Shown in pieces: positions 16,254 to 25,045 of a DNA stretch of 58,852 nucleotides. Under the pieces are notes generated by a model. It did not search any database. It had not been told where the DNA came from and saw only the letters and a program-made list of their open reading frames with translations. Each line of letters begins with the position of its first letter. The first letter of the stretch is position 1. Both the position numbers and the translations under genes were made by a program. This stretch comes from Gemmatimonadota bacterium (GTDB taxonomy: Bacteria; Gemmatimonadota; Gemmatimonadetes; Gemmatimonadales; GWC2-71-9), in assembly GCA_009692115.1 (NCBI GenBank), contig SHZU01000014.1, positions 1-58,852 on the forward strand, given 5' to 3'.

Positions 16254-18128
16254 ATGTCGAGCCCGCGAGCATACCTCCTGATCGCCGCCATCGGCGCCGG
16301 TCCGGCCACCGCCCAGGCTCCCGTCGGGGCTCAGGTCTTCGAACAATCGATCGTCGAGCTCCAGGCCTCGCTGACGGCCGGCCGGGTCACCTCCGTCCAG
16401 TTGGTCGACGCCTACCTGGCCCGGGTCGCCGCCTTCGACGCCGGCTGGCTTGGGCTCAATAGTCTTCTGCGCACGAATCCCCGGGCCCGCGCCGAGGCGG
16501 CCGGCCTTGACCGGGAACGGAAGGCCGGACGGGTCCGGGGCCCGCTCCACGGCATTCCGGTCGCGCTCAAGGACAACTTCACGACGATCGGGATGCCAAC
16601 CAGCGGCGGATCGTTAGGCTTGGCCGGCCTCGTGACCGACGACGAGGGGCCGATCGTGGCCCGGCTCCGGGCAGCGGGGGCGATCGTGATCGGCAAGACG
16701 AACATGCACGAGCTGGCGGCCGGCATCACCTCGATTTCGTCGTTAGGCGGACAGACCAAAAACCCCTATGACCCCCGTCGGTGCCCGGGTGGGTCGAGCG
16801 GCGGCACCGGCGTGGCGGTGGCGGCCAGTTTCGCGGCGGTGGGATGGGGGAGCGACACCTGCGGGTCGATTCGGATCCCCGCGGCCTACAACAGCCTCTT
16901 CGGGCTCCGGCCCACCCAGGGCTTGGTGAGCCGAACCGGCATCCTGCCGCTCTCCCACACCCAGGACATCGCGGGACCATTGGCCCGCACGGTCATGGAC
17001 CTGGCCATTGCCCTCGACGTGAGTGTCGGGTACGACCCGGCCGATTCAAACACCGCGGTCCTTCGCGACCGGCCGGTTCCCCGGTTCGTCGCGGCCCTCC
17101 GGTTCGCCTCGCTCCGCGGCGTCCGACTCGGTCTCCTCGCCCCCTACCTGGCCGAGGCCGATCAGGACATTCGCGACACCGTGCGAGCGGCGGCGGCGGC
17201 CATGAAGGCCGCCGGGGCCGAGATCGTGGAGGTCACCATCCCGGGATTGGACTCGATCGTGGCCGGCACCAGCGTTCTCAACTTCGAGACCAAATACGAC
17301 TTGACCGATTTCCTGGCTCGGATCCCGGGCGCGCCGGCCGGCTCGCTCGCCGAGCTTCTGGATCGGGGCCTCTACCACGACGCGATGGAGGCTCGGCTTC
17401 GCCGGGCGGACACGGTCTCGTCGCGCGACAGCGAGGCGTATCGCAGGGCGATGGCGAAGCGGACGGTGCTTCGGGACCGGATCGTCGCCGTGCTCGACAG
17501 CCTCCGGCTCGACGCCCTGGTGTATCCGACCATGCAGCGTCGCCCAGTCCTGATCGGCGATCCCCAGACCGGCGGCACCTGCCAGCTGAGTGCGCAGTCG
17601 GGACTCCCCGCCCTGGCCGCGCCGGCCGGCTTTACCGCCGACGGTCTTCCGGTCGGCCTCGAGCTGATTGGCCGTCCATTCGAGGATCCCAAGCTGGTGG
17701 CCATTGCCGGCGCCTTTGAGGCGTTAGGTCCCCGGCGCCGCTCGCCGCCTTTCGCCCCCGCGCTGGTGGCCGGTCGAGCACCGCCAGCGGTCTCGTTCAC
17801 CATCACGGCCCGCGCCAGACCCGGCTCGGCGACGGGAATCTTCCGCTTCGACCCCTCGCGCGGGACGCTCCGCTATGACGTCAGGGTGGCCGGCGTGGCC
17901 GCCGGGTCCGTCGACGCCGTGGTGCTGCGCCGCACCCGGATTGGATCGAGCGGGCCGGTCATCCAACGGTTACTCGGCCCCGGCGAGTTGCGCCAGAGCG
18001 GCGAGCTCGTGCTGACGGGGATCAATCGAACCGCCCTCGACGCGGGCGCGCTCACCATGGACCTCTTCACGGCCGGCGAGCCGGGCGGTCTCCCGTCGGC
18101 GTCGGTGGCCTTGCCGGCGCCGAAGTAG
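16254..18128 (+). CDS. secreted amidase (amidase-signature family) fused to a C-terminal CHRD-like domain
   Basis: 624 residues with a short signal peptide ending near GPATAQA. The amidase-signature triad is visible and correctly spaced: Lys106 in ALKDN, cis-Ser181 in GGSSGG and nucleophile Ser205 in SDTCGSIRIP, where Cys replaces the usual Gly at 203. The spacing matches fatty-acid-amide hydrolase (75 and 24 residues). After about residue 510 comes a beta-rich domain (GTLRYDVRVAGVAAGSVDAV, LFTAGEPGGLPSASV) that looks like CHRD. It likely hydrolyses amides in the periplasm or outside, beside a SusC/D pair. Confidence 0.85.
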   Translation: MSSPRAYLLIAAIGAGPATAQAPVGAQVFEQSIVELQASLTAGRVTSVQLVDAYLARVAAFDAGWLGLNSLLRTNPRARAEAAGLDRERKAGRVRGPLHGIPVALKDNFTTIGMPTSGGSLGLAGLVTDDEGPIVARLRAAGAIVIGKTNMHELAAGITSISSLGGQTKNPYDPRRCPGGSSGGTGVAVAASFAAVGWGSDTCGSIRIPAAYNSLFGLRPTQGLVSRTGILPLSHTQDIAGPLARTVMDLAIALDVSVGYDPADSNTAVLRDRPVPRFVAALRFASLRGVRLGLLAPYLAEADQDIRDTVRAAAAAMKAAGAEIVEVTIPGLDSIVAGTSVLNFETKYDLTDFLARIPGAPAGSLAELLDRGLYHDAMEARLRRADTVSSRDSEAYRRAMAKRTVLRDRIVAVLDSLRLDALVYPTMQRRPVLIGDPQTGGTCQLSAQSGLPALAAPAGFTADGLPVGLELIGRPFEDPKLVAIAGAFEALGPRRRSPPFAPALVAGRAPPAVSFTITARARPGSATGIFRFDPSRGTLRYDVRVAGVAAGSVDAVVLRRTRIGSSGPVIQRLLGPGELRQSGELVLTGINRTALDAGALTMDLFTAGEPGGLPSASVALPAPK

Positions 18129-18239
18129 AATCGGATTAGGGAAGGTCGAGGGTATCGGGCGGAAGCACGGGCGGGGGTGGACCACCGATCGGAGACGCGG
18201 AGGAGCCGAGCATCCGGCCCCTCCGCTCCGGGACCAGAC

Positions 18240-19520
18240 TCAGCGACCGTTGGTCTCCGCGACCGGCGTCGGCCAGCAGGTGGTAGCGCCGTAGGGGCGG
18301 TTGGTGAACGGATTCCGCCCCACCTTCCACGGGATGTTCTTCCGGATCAGATCGTTCATGCGATGCCCTCCCTCGAATGACAACTCCCGGCGCCGTTCCT
18401 CGATGATAATATTCACGGCTGCTGCTTGGTTGACGCCCGCCACCGCCAGCGCTGGCAAGTCGACTTCGGCCCGTCTCGCATTGATGATGGCCATTGCTCC
18501 CGTCACATCCCCGAGCATCGCGTTGGCTTCGGCGAGGATCAGGCGAGCTTCCCGGTAGCTGGCCAACCGAATGGGATCGGCGATTCCGGAGTACTTGGTG
18601 GTGACCCAGAGGTTGATGTAGGGATTAAAGGCGGGCTTATTGAGATTTTTCACAAGAACCCGCGGATCGTTCATGGTCCGATAGTCATTCGAGACCACGA
18701 AGGCGCCCAGATCGGTCGCGAAGTAGTGGAGCTTGTTCCACCGGCGGTCGTTTTCGATACCGCGATCCGCGAAGAACTCGAAGCCGGCGGGAACCCTGGC
18801 AGCGAAGGTGGCCGCCTGCGCCCAATTCTTGAGATTCATGTTGACCCGGGCCAGGCCAACGTTCGACAACTTGATGAGATCCGCGCTCCCCGATCCGGCC
18901 TGCCCGGCCAGGGCGATGGCCTCAGCGAAACGGGCCGCGGCAATGGTGAGCGCGGCGGCCGGGGGCCCGGGCGCTCCGCCGTCGAGGGCGACGGTGCAAT
19001 AGGTCTCACCGAGAAAGGTATAGGCGTAGGCACCGTACGCCCGCACCATGGCTTGGAGCCCCACTCGGCCCGGCACCTGGGCATCGGTCCATGCGGCAAG
19101 GCGTTTGAACACGTCCTCCGACTGAAAGCGAGCTACCTGCATCGGCACATGCAATCCGAAGTCCGAGGAGCCCGCTTCGCACTGACCGACGGCGTAATCG
19201 CCGTTTTCGCTGGTAATGTTGCGCTCGCCCCAGTTGGCGAGGAGTCCGTTGTCGCTCGCCGATTCATACTCATCGGAATGGACAGAGGTTCCGCCGACGT
19301 AGTTGTTGTAAGCGCACTCGAGATCGCCGACCACACCGTTCGCGAGAACCTCGGCGAGCGCCGGATTGTTGAGTTGGTCGAACGGGATCCGACCAGGATA
19401 CTTGACATCGAGCAGGTTGCTACAGGCCCCGAGCGCTAGTCCGACGATCGCGATCACGAGTCCGGTAGCGGGGCGGAGGAGCCTGGTCAGGCCCCCAGGA
19501 ACATGGTGATTGGTCCGCAT
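18240..19520 (-). CDS. SusD/RagB-family outer-membrane lipoprotein
   Basis: 426 residues from the ATG at 19520, chosen because the lipobox LGLALGAC then places the lipidated Cys at residue 33. A second in-frame ATG at 19553 is too far upstream. Helical TPR-like content, DIRLASYREARLILAEANAMLGD and the C-terminal RRRELSFEGGHRMNDLIRK are typical SusD features (first segment reads PIRLASYREARLILAEANA). It is shorter than most Bacteroidota SusD proteins, common for Gemmatimonadota members. It lies 32 bases after the SusC gene and should cap that channel on the cell surface. Confidence 0.88.
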   Translation of the reverse strand: MRTNHHVPGGLTRLLRPATGLVIAIVGLALGACSNLLDVKYPGRIPFDQLNNPALAEVLANGVVGDLECAYNNYVGGTSVHSDEYESASDNGLLANWGERNITSENGDYAVGQCEAGSSDFGLHVPMQVARFQSEDVFKRLAAWTDAQVPGRVGLQAMVRAYGAYAYTFLGETYCTVALDGGAPGPPAAALTIAAARFAEAIALAGQAGSGSADLIKLSNVGLARVNMNLKNWAQAATFAARVPAGFEFFADRGIENDRRWNKLHYFATDLGAFVVSNDYRTMNDPRVLVKNLNKPAFNPYINLWVTTKYSGIADPIRLASYREARLILAEANAMLGDVTGAMAIINARRAEVDLPALAVAGVNQAAAVNIIIEERRRELSFEGGHRMNDLIRKNIPWKVGRNPFTNRPYGATTCWPTPVAETNGR

Positions 19521-19552
19521 GTGGTATGTCTCCCTGACGCAGTGTGTCGTCA

Positions 19553-22500
19553 TCAGAATGTGAACCGGAGTGACATCCGAATCCTCGCCGCTTGGGCAAA
19601 CGACTCCTGAGCGTAGCCTTGGCTGCCAGTGACGTCGCCCGCAAAATTAGGATGAATCTCGGGATCGATCCACTTGGTCCCGTGTCCCTCCGTTTGGGCC
19701 CGCCAGAGGAACGCGAGGTTCTCACCGGATACGGTAAAGGAGCCGTGTGAGGCGCCGACCCAGCGGGAAAGACGGGCCGGCAACTCATAGCTGGCCGACA
19801 CGGTCCGGAGCCTGGCAAAGCCGGAATTGAAGAGACCGGCGGCATCCCCCGCGCCACCGTATCCCGATTGGAGCAAGCCGTAGTAGCCGGTGAGGATCGG
19901 ATCGTCGCCGGTGAGGATCGACTTGGAGTTTAAGAAGAACAGGTGTCCAAAACCGACATCGCCGACGTCGGTGGTGCTGCCACCGAGATAATCAACCAAC
20001 GCGAGCAGGCGGAGTCGCTTGCTGATGGTCAGGGTAGCACTGCCGCTGCCACTCCACGACGGCGTAGGGTTGCCCCGATAGATCCGGGGCGCATCGGCGC
20101 ACGGGACGATGGCGCCGTTACCCGCACCCAGATCTTTACCACCCTCGCACATGATGTTAGTTGCCGTCGGCACTTCCTTCGCCACTTTGACCACGGTAGC
20201 GCTGACCACCCTCTTCAAGAAAAACGATGCTGGAGCGAAGCCTTCGACATTGTACTGGGAGGCCCAGGTGGCGATCGCCGGAGGCAGGCCCCCCATGCTG
20301 GTGATCTTGGAGTCGTTCTTGGCCATCGTGAACCGGAGATCCAGGCCGAGGTTCTTGGCGGCAACCGGACTGACGTCGACCGCGAGCTCGATTCCCTTGT
20401 TTCTCGTCTGGCCGATGTTCACGAACGAATAGCCCGGAAACCCGCCTGACGGCTTGAGCGGGATATTCAAGATCGCATCGTCGATCTTCTTGTCGTAGTA
20501 GGTGAACTCGATGCCCACCCGCTGATTCAACAGGCCGGCATCGAAGCCGATTTCGAACTCCTGCCCCACTTCGGGTTTGAGGTCCGAATTGCCGAAGTTC
20601 TGGGGGGTTACCACCCCGCCTCCAAGATGGCCGACCTTGGCCTGGTAGGTCCGGAGCGCGGAGAAGACGTCCGGCTGCTGACCCGCCTTGCCCCAGGCGC
20701 TCCGGATCTTGAGCTGCGGGATCCAGCTCTTATCGGCCAGGAACGGCTCTTCAGAGACCACCCAGGAGAGGCTGAACTTGGGATAGTAGACCGCCTTGAA
20801 GCTCTTGCCGAAGGCGCTGTTGCCGTCGCCCCGAAGCGCCGCGGTGAAGAACCTCCGGTTCTTCCAGCTGAGCTGCTCCTGGACGTACACGCCAAACGTC
20901 TTGTTCTCTAGAAATGACTCGGAGGCCGAGCGCTGGGCGGCCCCATTGATATTGCCTGGACCGGGAATAGCGAAGTTCAGGCCCTCGCCGTAGAGTGACG
21001 CCAATTGCTTATAGTAATACTGGGTTCCAACCGATGACGTGGTCGTCAGTCCGGCGGTGGGTTGCCAGGTTGCCGAAGCGCCGTAGTCGATGGTGAGGTA
21101 TGTCGTTCGGTTTTCCCCTTGGGTCTTCTGACCGTTGCTGGCACTGAAGAACGGCCGGCGAGAGTCCGCGTGCCGCTCGACCAGATTATCGGAGTTATTG
21201 TTGACGAAGTCCGGCCCGACGGTCAGGTGGTGCTGAAGCCAGGAAAAGGGCTGGTGAGTGAACTTCGCGCTGAAGTTGGTCCGATCGATGTAGTCGTACG
21301 CGTTGGTCTCCGCGTAGTCCTCGGGCCGGTAGAAGGTGAAGCCGCGACCACCATTCGGGTCGTTAAAGCCGGTGGTGGACGGATTGGCCTGAGTGGGCCG
21401 GCAGCTGTTGTTGACGCAAGCCCACACGATGGAGGTGGTGATTGGCTGGAATGCCTGGGCGCTGTGGGTCGCCGAACGGAGCGTGCCGAGGCTCAGATCA
21501 ATCTTGAACTTATCGTTGGTCGAACGGTAGCTGAGGTTGGCGCGGGCATTGTATTTGTTCTGCGAGTTGTAGCTGACGTACCCTTCCTCACGATTGAAAT
21601 CCGCGGCGAACAAATAGGTGATTCGCTCAGTGCCACCGCTCACGCTGCCTCCAAGGCTCGTCGGAACGCCGGTGGAGAAGATCGCGGGGTAGCCTTTGGA
21701 CAACCGGAACCTCTGGACGTTGTGTTCCTTGACGCTTCCGTCGTGGTCCATGTAATAAGCGGAGGGATACCGGCCCTCGGGATCTTGCAACCAGGTGAAC
21801 CCGGAGGCCGCATGGGTCTCGAATACCGGTCTCCCAGCCCGGCCCCGCTTGGTGATGACCTGGATCACCCCGTTGGAGGCCTCGGTCCCGTAGATCGTAG
21901 CCGCCGAGGGCCCTTTGAGCACCTCGATGGACTCAATCTCTTCCGGATTCAAGTCGTTGATGCGAGAGGGCGACTCGCCGCTGAAGTTCTGAAATCCCTG
22001 AGTTGCGACCGCCGCCTCGTTGTAGACCCGGACGCCATCGATGTACAGCAGCGGCTCATTGGAAAGACTCAGGCTTCCGGTACCGCGGATCCGAGTAATC
22101 CCACCGGAACCCACCGACCCGGCGGCCCGGACGACCCGGACTCCGGGCACGTTGACGGACAACATGTCCTGGAGTTTGGTAGGCGGCGCAATCACAACCG
22201 TATTGGCGACGTCGACCCTCCCGATCGTGTTCCCGAGGCTTCGCGAGGTGGCCTCGCCCACGGTGCCCGTGACGACAAGTTCGTCGAGCTTGACCGCGAG
22301 CTCAGTGAGCTCGATCCGGACCGGACTGCCGCCGACCGGCGCCTGCCGCGTGACGGCTAGGAAACCGACGCGTTGGGCCGTGATCTGGGCGGTCGACCCC
22401 GTGAGCCCCGTGAGGGTGAACTGGCCTCTGACATTGGTGACCGCCCGGACGGCGGTGCCCTGAACGCCGACCACTGCATCGACGAGCAGCCGCCCCGACT

Positions 22501-22642
22501 TCGCCTCGACCACGGTGCCGGTGATCGTTCCGGCCTGGGCCGAGACCGACGGCACGAGTCCGAAGAGAAGGAGCCAACCGAGCGCAGCCGGGACGAGCAC
22601 GGCTGCCAATCGGGATGATCGGAGCCTCAAGTGTCGGACCAT
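19553..22642 (-). CDS. SusC/RagA-family TonB-dependent outer-membrane transporter
   Basis: 1029 residues from the ATG at 22642. A signal peptide ends near SVSAQA. It is followed by a carboxypeptidase-regulatory-like domain (TITGTVVEAKSGRLLVDAVV), the plug (LQDMLSVNVPGVRV, then SIEVLKGPSAATIYGTEASNGV, which is the SusC hallmark) and a long beta-barrel ending RMSLRFTF with the terminal Phe needed for outer-membrane insertion. It imports oligomers with its SusD partner. No glycoside hydrolases are near; an amidase, MBL hydrolase and serine hydrolase flank it, so the ligand is probably not a glycan. Confidence 0.92.
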   Translation of the reverse strand: MVRHLRLRSSRLAAVLVPAALGWLLLFGLVPSVSAQAGTITGTVVEAKSGRLLVDAVVGVQGTAVRAVTNVRGQFTLTGLTGSTAQITAQRVGFLAVTRQAPVGGSPVRIELTELAVKLDELVVTGTVGEATSRSLGNTIGRVDVANTVVIAPPTKLQDMLSVNVPGVRVVRAAGSVGSGGITRIRGTGSLSLSNEPLLYIDGVRVYNEAAVATQGFQNFSGESPSRINDLNPEEIESIEVLKGPSAATIYGTEASNGVIQVITKRGRAGRPVFETHAASGFTWLQDPEGRYPSAYYMDHDGSVKEHNVQRFRLSKGYPAIFSTGVPTSLGGSVSGGTERITYLFAADFNREEGYVSYNSQNKYNARANLSYRSTNDKFKIDLSLGTLRSATHSAQAFQPITTSIVWACVNNSCRPTQANPSTTGFNDPNGGRGFTFYRPEDYAETNAYDYIDRTNFSAKFTHQPFSWLQHHLTVGPDFVNNNSDNLVERHADSRRPFFSASNGQKTQGENRTTYLTIDYGASATWQPTAGLTTTSSVGTQYYYKQLASLYGEGLNFAIPGPGNINGAAQRSASESFLENKTFGVYVQEQLSWKNRRFFTAALRGDGNSAFGKSFKAVYYPKFSLSWVVSEEPFLADKSWIPQLKIRSAWGKAGQQPDVFSALRTYQAKVGHLGGGVVTPQNFGNSDLKPEVGQEFEIGFDAGLLNQRVGIEFTYYDKKIDDAILNIPLKPSGGFPGYSFVNIGQTRNKGIELAVDVSPVAAKNLGLDLRFTMAKNDSKITSMGGLPPAIATWASQYNVEGFAPASFFLKRVVSATVVKVAKEVPTATNIMCEGGKDLGAGNGAIVPCADAPRIYRGNPTPSWSGSGSATLTISKRLRLLALVDYLGGSTTDVGDVGFGHLFFLNSKSILTGDDPILTGYYGLLQSGYGGAGDAAGLFNSGFARLRTVSASYELPARLSRWVGASHGSFTVSGENLAFLWRAQTEGHGTKWIDPEIHPNFAGDVTGSQGYAQESFAQAARIRMSLRFTF

Positions 22643-22730
22643 AGAACGTCCTCCCAGTGGATGTGGTAACACGGGACACGGTAACACGGTCGCACGGCAT
22701 TCGGCGCCGCGAAGGGAACGCGACGAATCG

Positions 22731-22758
22731 CATTAAATGAAAAATCTGAGGTTGCCAA
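22731..22758 (-). promoter_or_regulatory. possible promoter of the SusC gene
   Basis: In an AT-rich patch of the leader, the minus strand reads TTGGCA (22758-22753) and, 15-16 bases later, TTTAAT/TTAATG (22737-22731). The predicted start of transcription would be about 80 bases before the ATG at 22642. This is a visual match to a sigma-70-like promoter only. Confidence 0.3.
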
Positions 22759-22789
22759 GTAACAACACACATTTAGTCAGCATCCGCAA

Positions 22790-22808
22790 CCCCCCCCCGA
22801 CCCCCCCC
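22790..22808. repeat. double poly-C tract (C9-GA-C8-GA)
   Basis: Nine C at 22790-22798, GA, then eight C at 22801-22808. It lies in the divergent gap between SusC and the MBL-fold gene, about 150 and 87 bases from their starts. Such homopolymers are prone to slippage, and the opposite strand could form G-rich structure. Confidence 0.8.
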
Positions 22809-22857
22809 GATCCACGACCGCTCGACGGGAATGTCCTCGCGATGTGAAACCGCCGCT

Positions 22858-22871
22858 GGTTGGTACCAACC
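22858..22871. promoter_or_regulatory. candidate operator, 14-bp palindrome GGTTGGTACCAACC
   Basis: Perfect palindrome ending 23 bases before the GTG start at 22895. It shares GTTGGTACCAAC and the following GTCGCG with 16147-16166, at the same offset. The position would overlap the promoter or start region of the MBL-MFS-hydrolase operon, which fits repressor binding. Confidence 0.5.
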
Positions 22872-22894
22872 GTCGCGCCCGGCGTCTTCTTCTC

Positions 22895-23824
22895 GTGACC
22901 CTGGTCGCCCCCGGAACCCATCTTGTCGACGTTCACTACCTCGGCCGGCCCGAGATCATCGCCGTCGGCGTGATCGACACCGGTGTGGGGACGCTGCTGA
23001 TCGACCCAGGCCCGTCGTGTGCGCTCCCGGCGCTCCGGCAGGGCATCACCAATCTCGGCGTTGCCGTGGGTGACATTTCCGCCATTCTGCTGACCCATAT
23101 CCATCTCGACCACGCCGGTGCCGTCGGCTCATTGCTCCGGGACAACCCGGCCATCCGAGTGTATGTGCACGAGAAGGGCGCCCACCATCTGATCGACCCG
23201 TCCCGCCTCCTCGACAGCGCCCGGCGGCTCTACCGCGAGGATATGGATCGCCGCTGGGGCGAGTTTCTCCCGGTGCCGGCACCGAACGTGATCGCGCTGA
23301 CCGGCAGCGAAACCCTTCGGTTCGCCGACCGACGGTTTCCCGTGGCTGATACTCCCGGCCACGCCTCGCACCACGTGAGCTTCCTCGACCACGCCACCGG
23401 CACCGCATTCGTCGGTGACGCCGGCGGGAATCGGTACTCGAACCGGAACTACGTCTCGCCGGTTACCCCACCCCCGGACGGGGACCTCGCCGGCTGGCAG
23501 ACTAGCATCGATCAGTTTCGGCGCTGGGATCCCGCCCGGTTGTTCTCGACCCATTTCGGGTGTTCCAACCCGGTCGGGGCCCACCTCGACGAACTGGAAT
23601 CGCGATTGGCGCTCTGGTCCGACCGGGTCCGGACCTCGCTGGCCGACACCGGCCGCTCCGACGAGCAGCACGCCACCGAATTCGTCGGGTGGGTCGCGGC
23701 ACAAATCCGGGAGCGGCTTGCGCCGGCCGACGCCGTCATGTACGAATGGGGTACCACCGCCATCAACAGTTGGCACGGACTCGCCCGCTATTGGCGGACC
23801 ACCACCGGAGATGCCCCTCGATGA
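22895..23824 (+). CDS. metallo-beta-lactamase-fold hydrolase
   Basis: 309 residues from a GTG at 22895. An ATG at 22844 is in frame but would place the palindrome inside the gene and add a basic 17-residue tail. The Zn-binding motif THIHLDHAG lies near residues 67-75, with later His/Asp ligands in DTPGHASHHVSFLDH and FVGDAGG. The C-terminal helical extension and short linker resemble the glyoxalase-II-like or quorum-quenching type of MBL fold. The stop overlaps the start of the MFS gene (ATGA). It probably hydrolyses an ester, thioester or amide made from the imported ligand. Confidence 0.82.
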   Translation: MTLVAPGTHLVDVHYLGRPEIIAVGVIDTGVGTLLIDPGPSCALPALRQGITNLGVAVGDISAILLTHIHLDHAGAVGSLLRDNPAIRVYVHEKGAHHLIDPSRLLDSARRLYREDMDRRWGEFLPVPAPNVIALTGSETLRFADRRFPVADTPGHASHHVSFLDHATGTAFVGDAGGNRYSNRNYVSPVTPPPDGDLAGWQTSIDQFRRWDPARLFSTHFGCSNPVGAHLDELESRLALWSDRVRTSLADTGRSDEQHATEFVGWVAAQIRERLAPADAVMYEWGTTAINSWHGLARYWRTTTGDAPR

Positions 23825-25038
23825 CCAGCCCGAGCAGAGAGCCCGCTCCCTCGCCGATCCGGTGGCGGATGCCGATCGCCCTGCTCATCGTCACGATGAT
23901 CAATTGGTTCGACCGCTCCGCCTTGTCGCTCGCGCTGCCGAAGATCGCCGAGGAGCATGGGTGGTCCACCACCGAGATTGGGACCAACGGCGGCCGGTTG
24001 ATTTCGTTGTTTTTTCTCGGCTACGGACTCGCCAATTTGATCTTGAGTCCGATTGCCGAGCGGTTCGGGCCGCGGAAGGCACTGGCGTGGTCAGTCGTCG
24101 CTTTTTCCCTCGCGACGGCCTTGAATGCCCCGTTTGGCGCCACCGTCATCGCCCTCGCCGCACTCCGGTTCTTGCTCGGCGTGGCCGAGGGAATCCATTT
24201 CCCGATGTCGAGCGCGATCGTGAGCCGGTGGTTTCCGCTCAATGAGCGGTCGCGCGCCAATGGCCTGTTCATCATGGGCGTCCAAGTGGCGGTGGTCTCG
24301 GGCCCATTCGCCATGGTGCCGCTGATCGAGCACTTCGGGTGGCGGAGCATGTTCCTCGTCCTTGGGGCACTCGGCTTCTTCGTGGCGCTGCCCGCGGTCA
24401 TCTGGCTCCTCCGCGACGATGGGCCGTACCGCCAGGGCGACGGGACCGACGGCGCCCCGCTCTGGGCCGTGTTTCGGAACCGCAACTACTGGCTGGTGCT
24501 GGTGGCCGGGATTCTCAGTAACATTGTCATCTATGGCATCCTGACCTGGCTTCCCACCTACCTCGCCAAGGGCCGCCAGGTGCCCTTTGCCGACTTGGCC
24601 GCGAGCGCGTCGGCACCGTTTTGGCTCGGTGCGTTAGCCATTCCGGTGTGGGCCGTCCTTGGGGATCGAACCGACCGCCGAGCCCAGTTTGCCAGCGTGG
24701 GATGCGGACTCGCGGGTATCGGCGTGTACCTCGCGGCTCACTCGACCAGCTTGGCAGTCACGGTCGCGTTCTTGGCCGGTTCGCTGTTTTTCCAGAACGC
24801 GTACCAAACTGCGGAATTCGCCCTGGTCCAGCGGATCCTCCCCCCGGAACGGGTCGGGGCGGCCACCGGTCTCTACAATGGCCTGGCCATCATCCTCGGC
24901 GGGGCGGGCGGCACGGCCCTGGTCGGGAAAGTGGTCGAAGTCACCGGCAGCTACGACAGCGGGCTGATGGTGGTGGTCGTGGCCGGCCTGCTCAATGCGG
25001 TGGTACTCGGGCTCCTCTCTCGTCGGATCAAGTATTGA
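23821..25038 (+). CDS. MFS transporter (anion:cation symporter / ACS-like)
   Basis: 405 residues from the ATG at 23821. Twelve hydrophobic segments are seen, with TMINWFDRSALSLALPKIAEE at the first helix, the MFS motif A-like ERFGPRKA between helices 2 and 3, and GVAEGIHFPMSSAIVSRWFP at helix 4 as in the ACS subfamily (split: GVAEGIHFPMSS, AIVSRWFP). This subfamily carries organic anions such as hexuronates, tartrate or 4-hydroxyphenylacetate. It would move the product of outer-membrane uptake across the inner membrane. Seven bases separate it from the next gene. Confidence 0.85.
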   Translation: MTSPSREPAPSPIRWRMPIALLIVTMINWFDRSALSLALPKIAEEHGWSTTEIGTNGGRLISLFFLGYGLANLILSPIAERFGPRKALAWSVVAFSLATALNAPFGATVIALAALRFLLGVAEGIHFPMSSAIVSRWFPLNERSRANGLFIMGVQVAVVSGPFAMVPLIEHFGWRSMFLVLGALGFFVALPAVIWLLRDDGPYRQGDGTDGAPLWAVFRNRNYWLVLVAGILSNIVIYGILTWLPTYLAKGRQVPFADLAASASAPFWLGALAIPVWAVLGDRTDRRAQFASVGCGLAGIGVYLAAHSTSLAVTVAFLAGSLFFQNAYQTAEFALVQRILPPERVGAATGLYNGLAIILGGAGGTALVGKVVEVTGSYDSGLMVVVVAGLLNAVVLGLLSRRIKY

Positions 25039-25045
25039 GGCAACC

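Noticed and set aside
21062-22360. Rightward open frame of 432 codons
   Set aside because: Antisense to the SusC gene, whose plug and barrel motifs are clear on the other strand.
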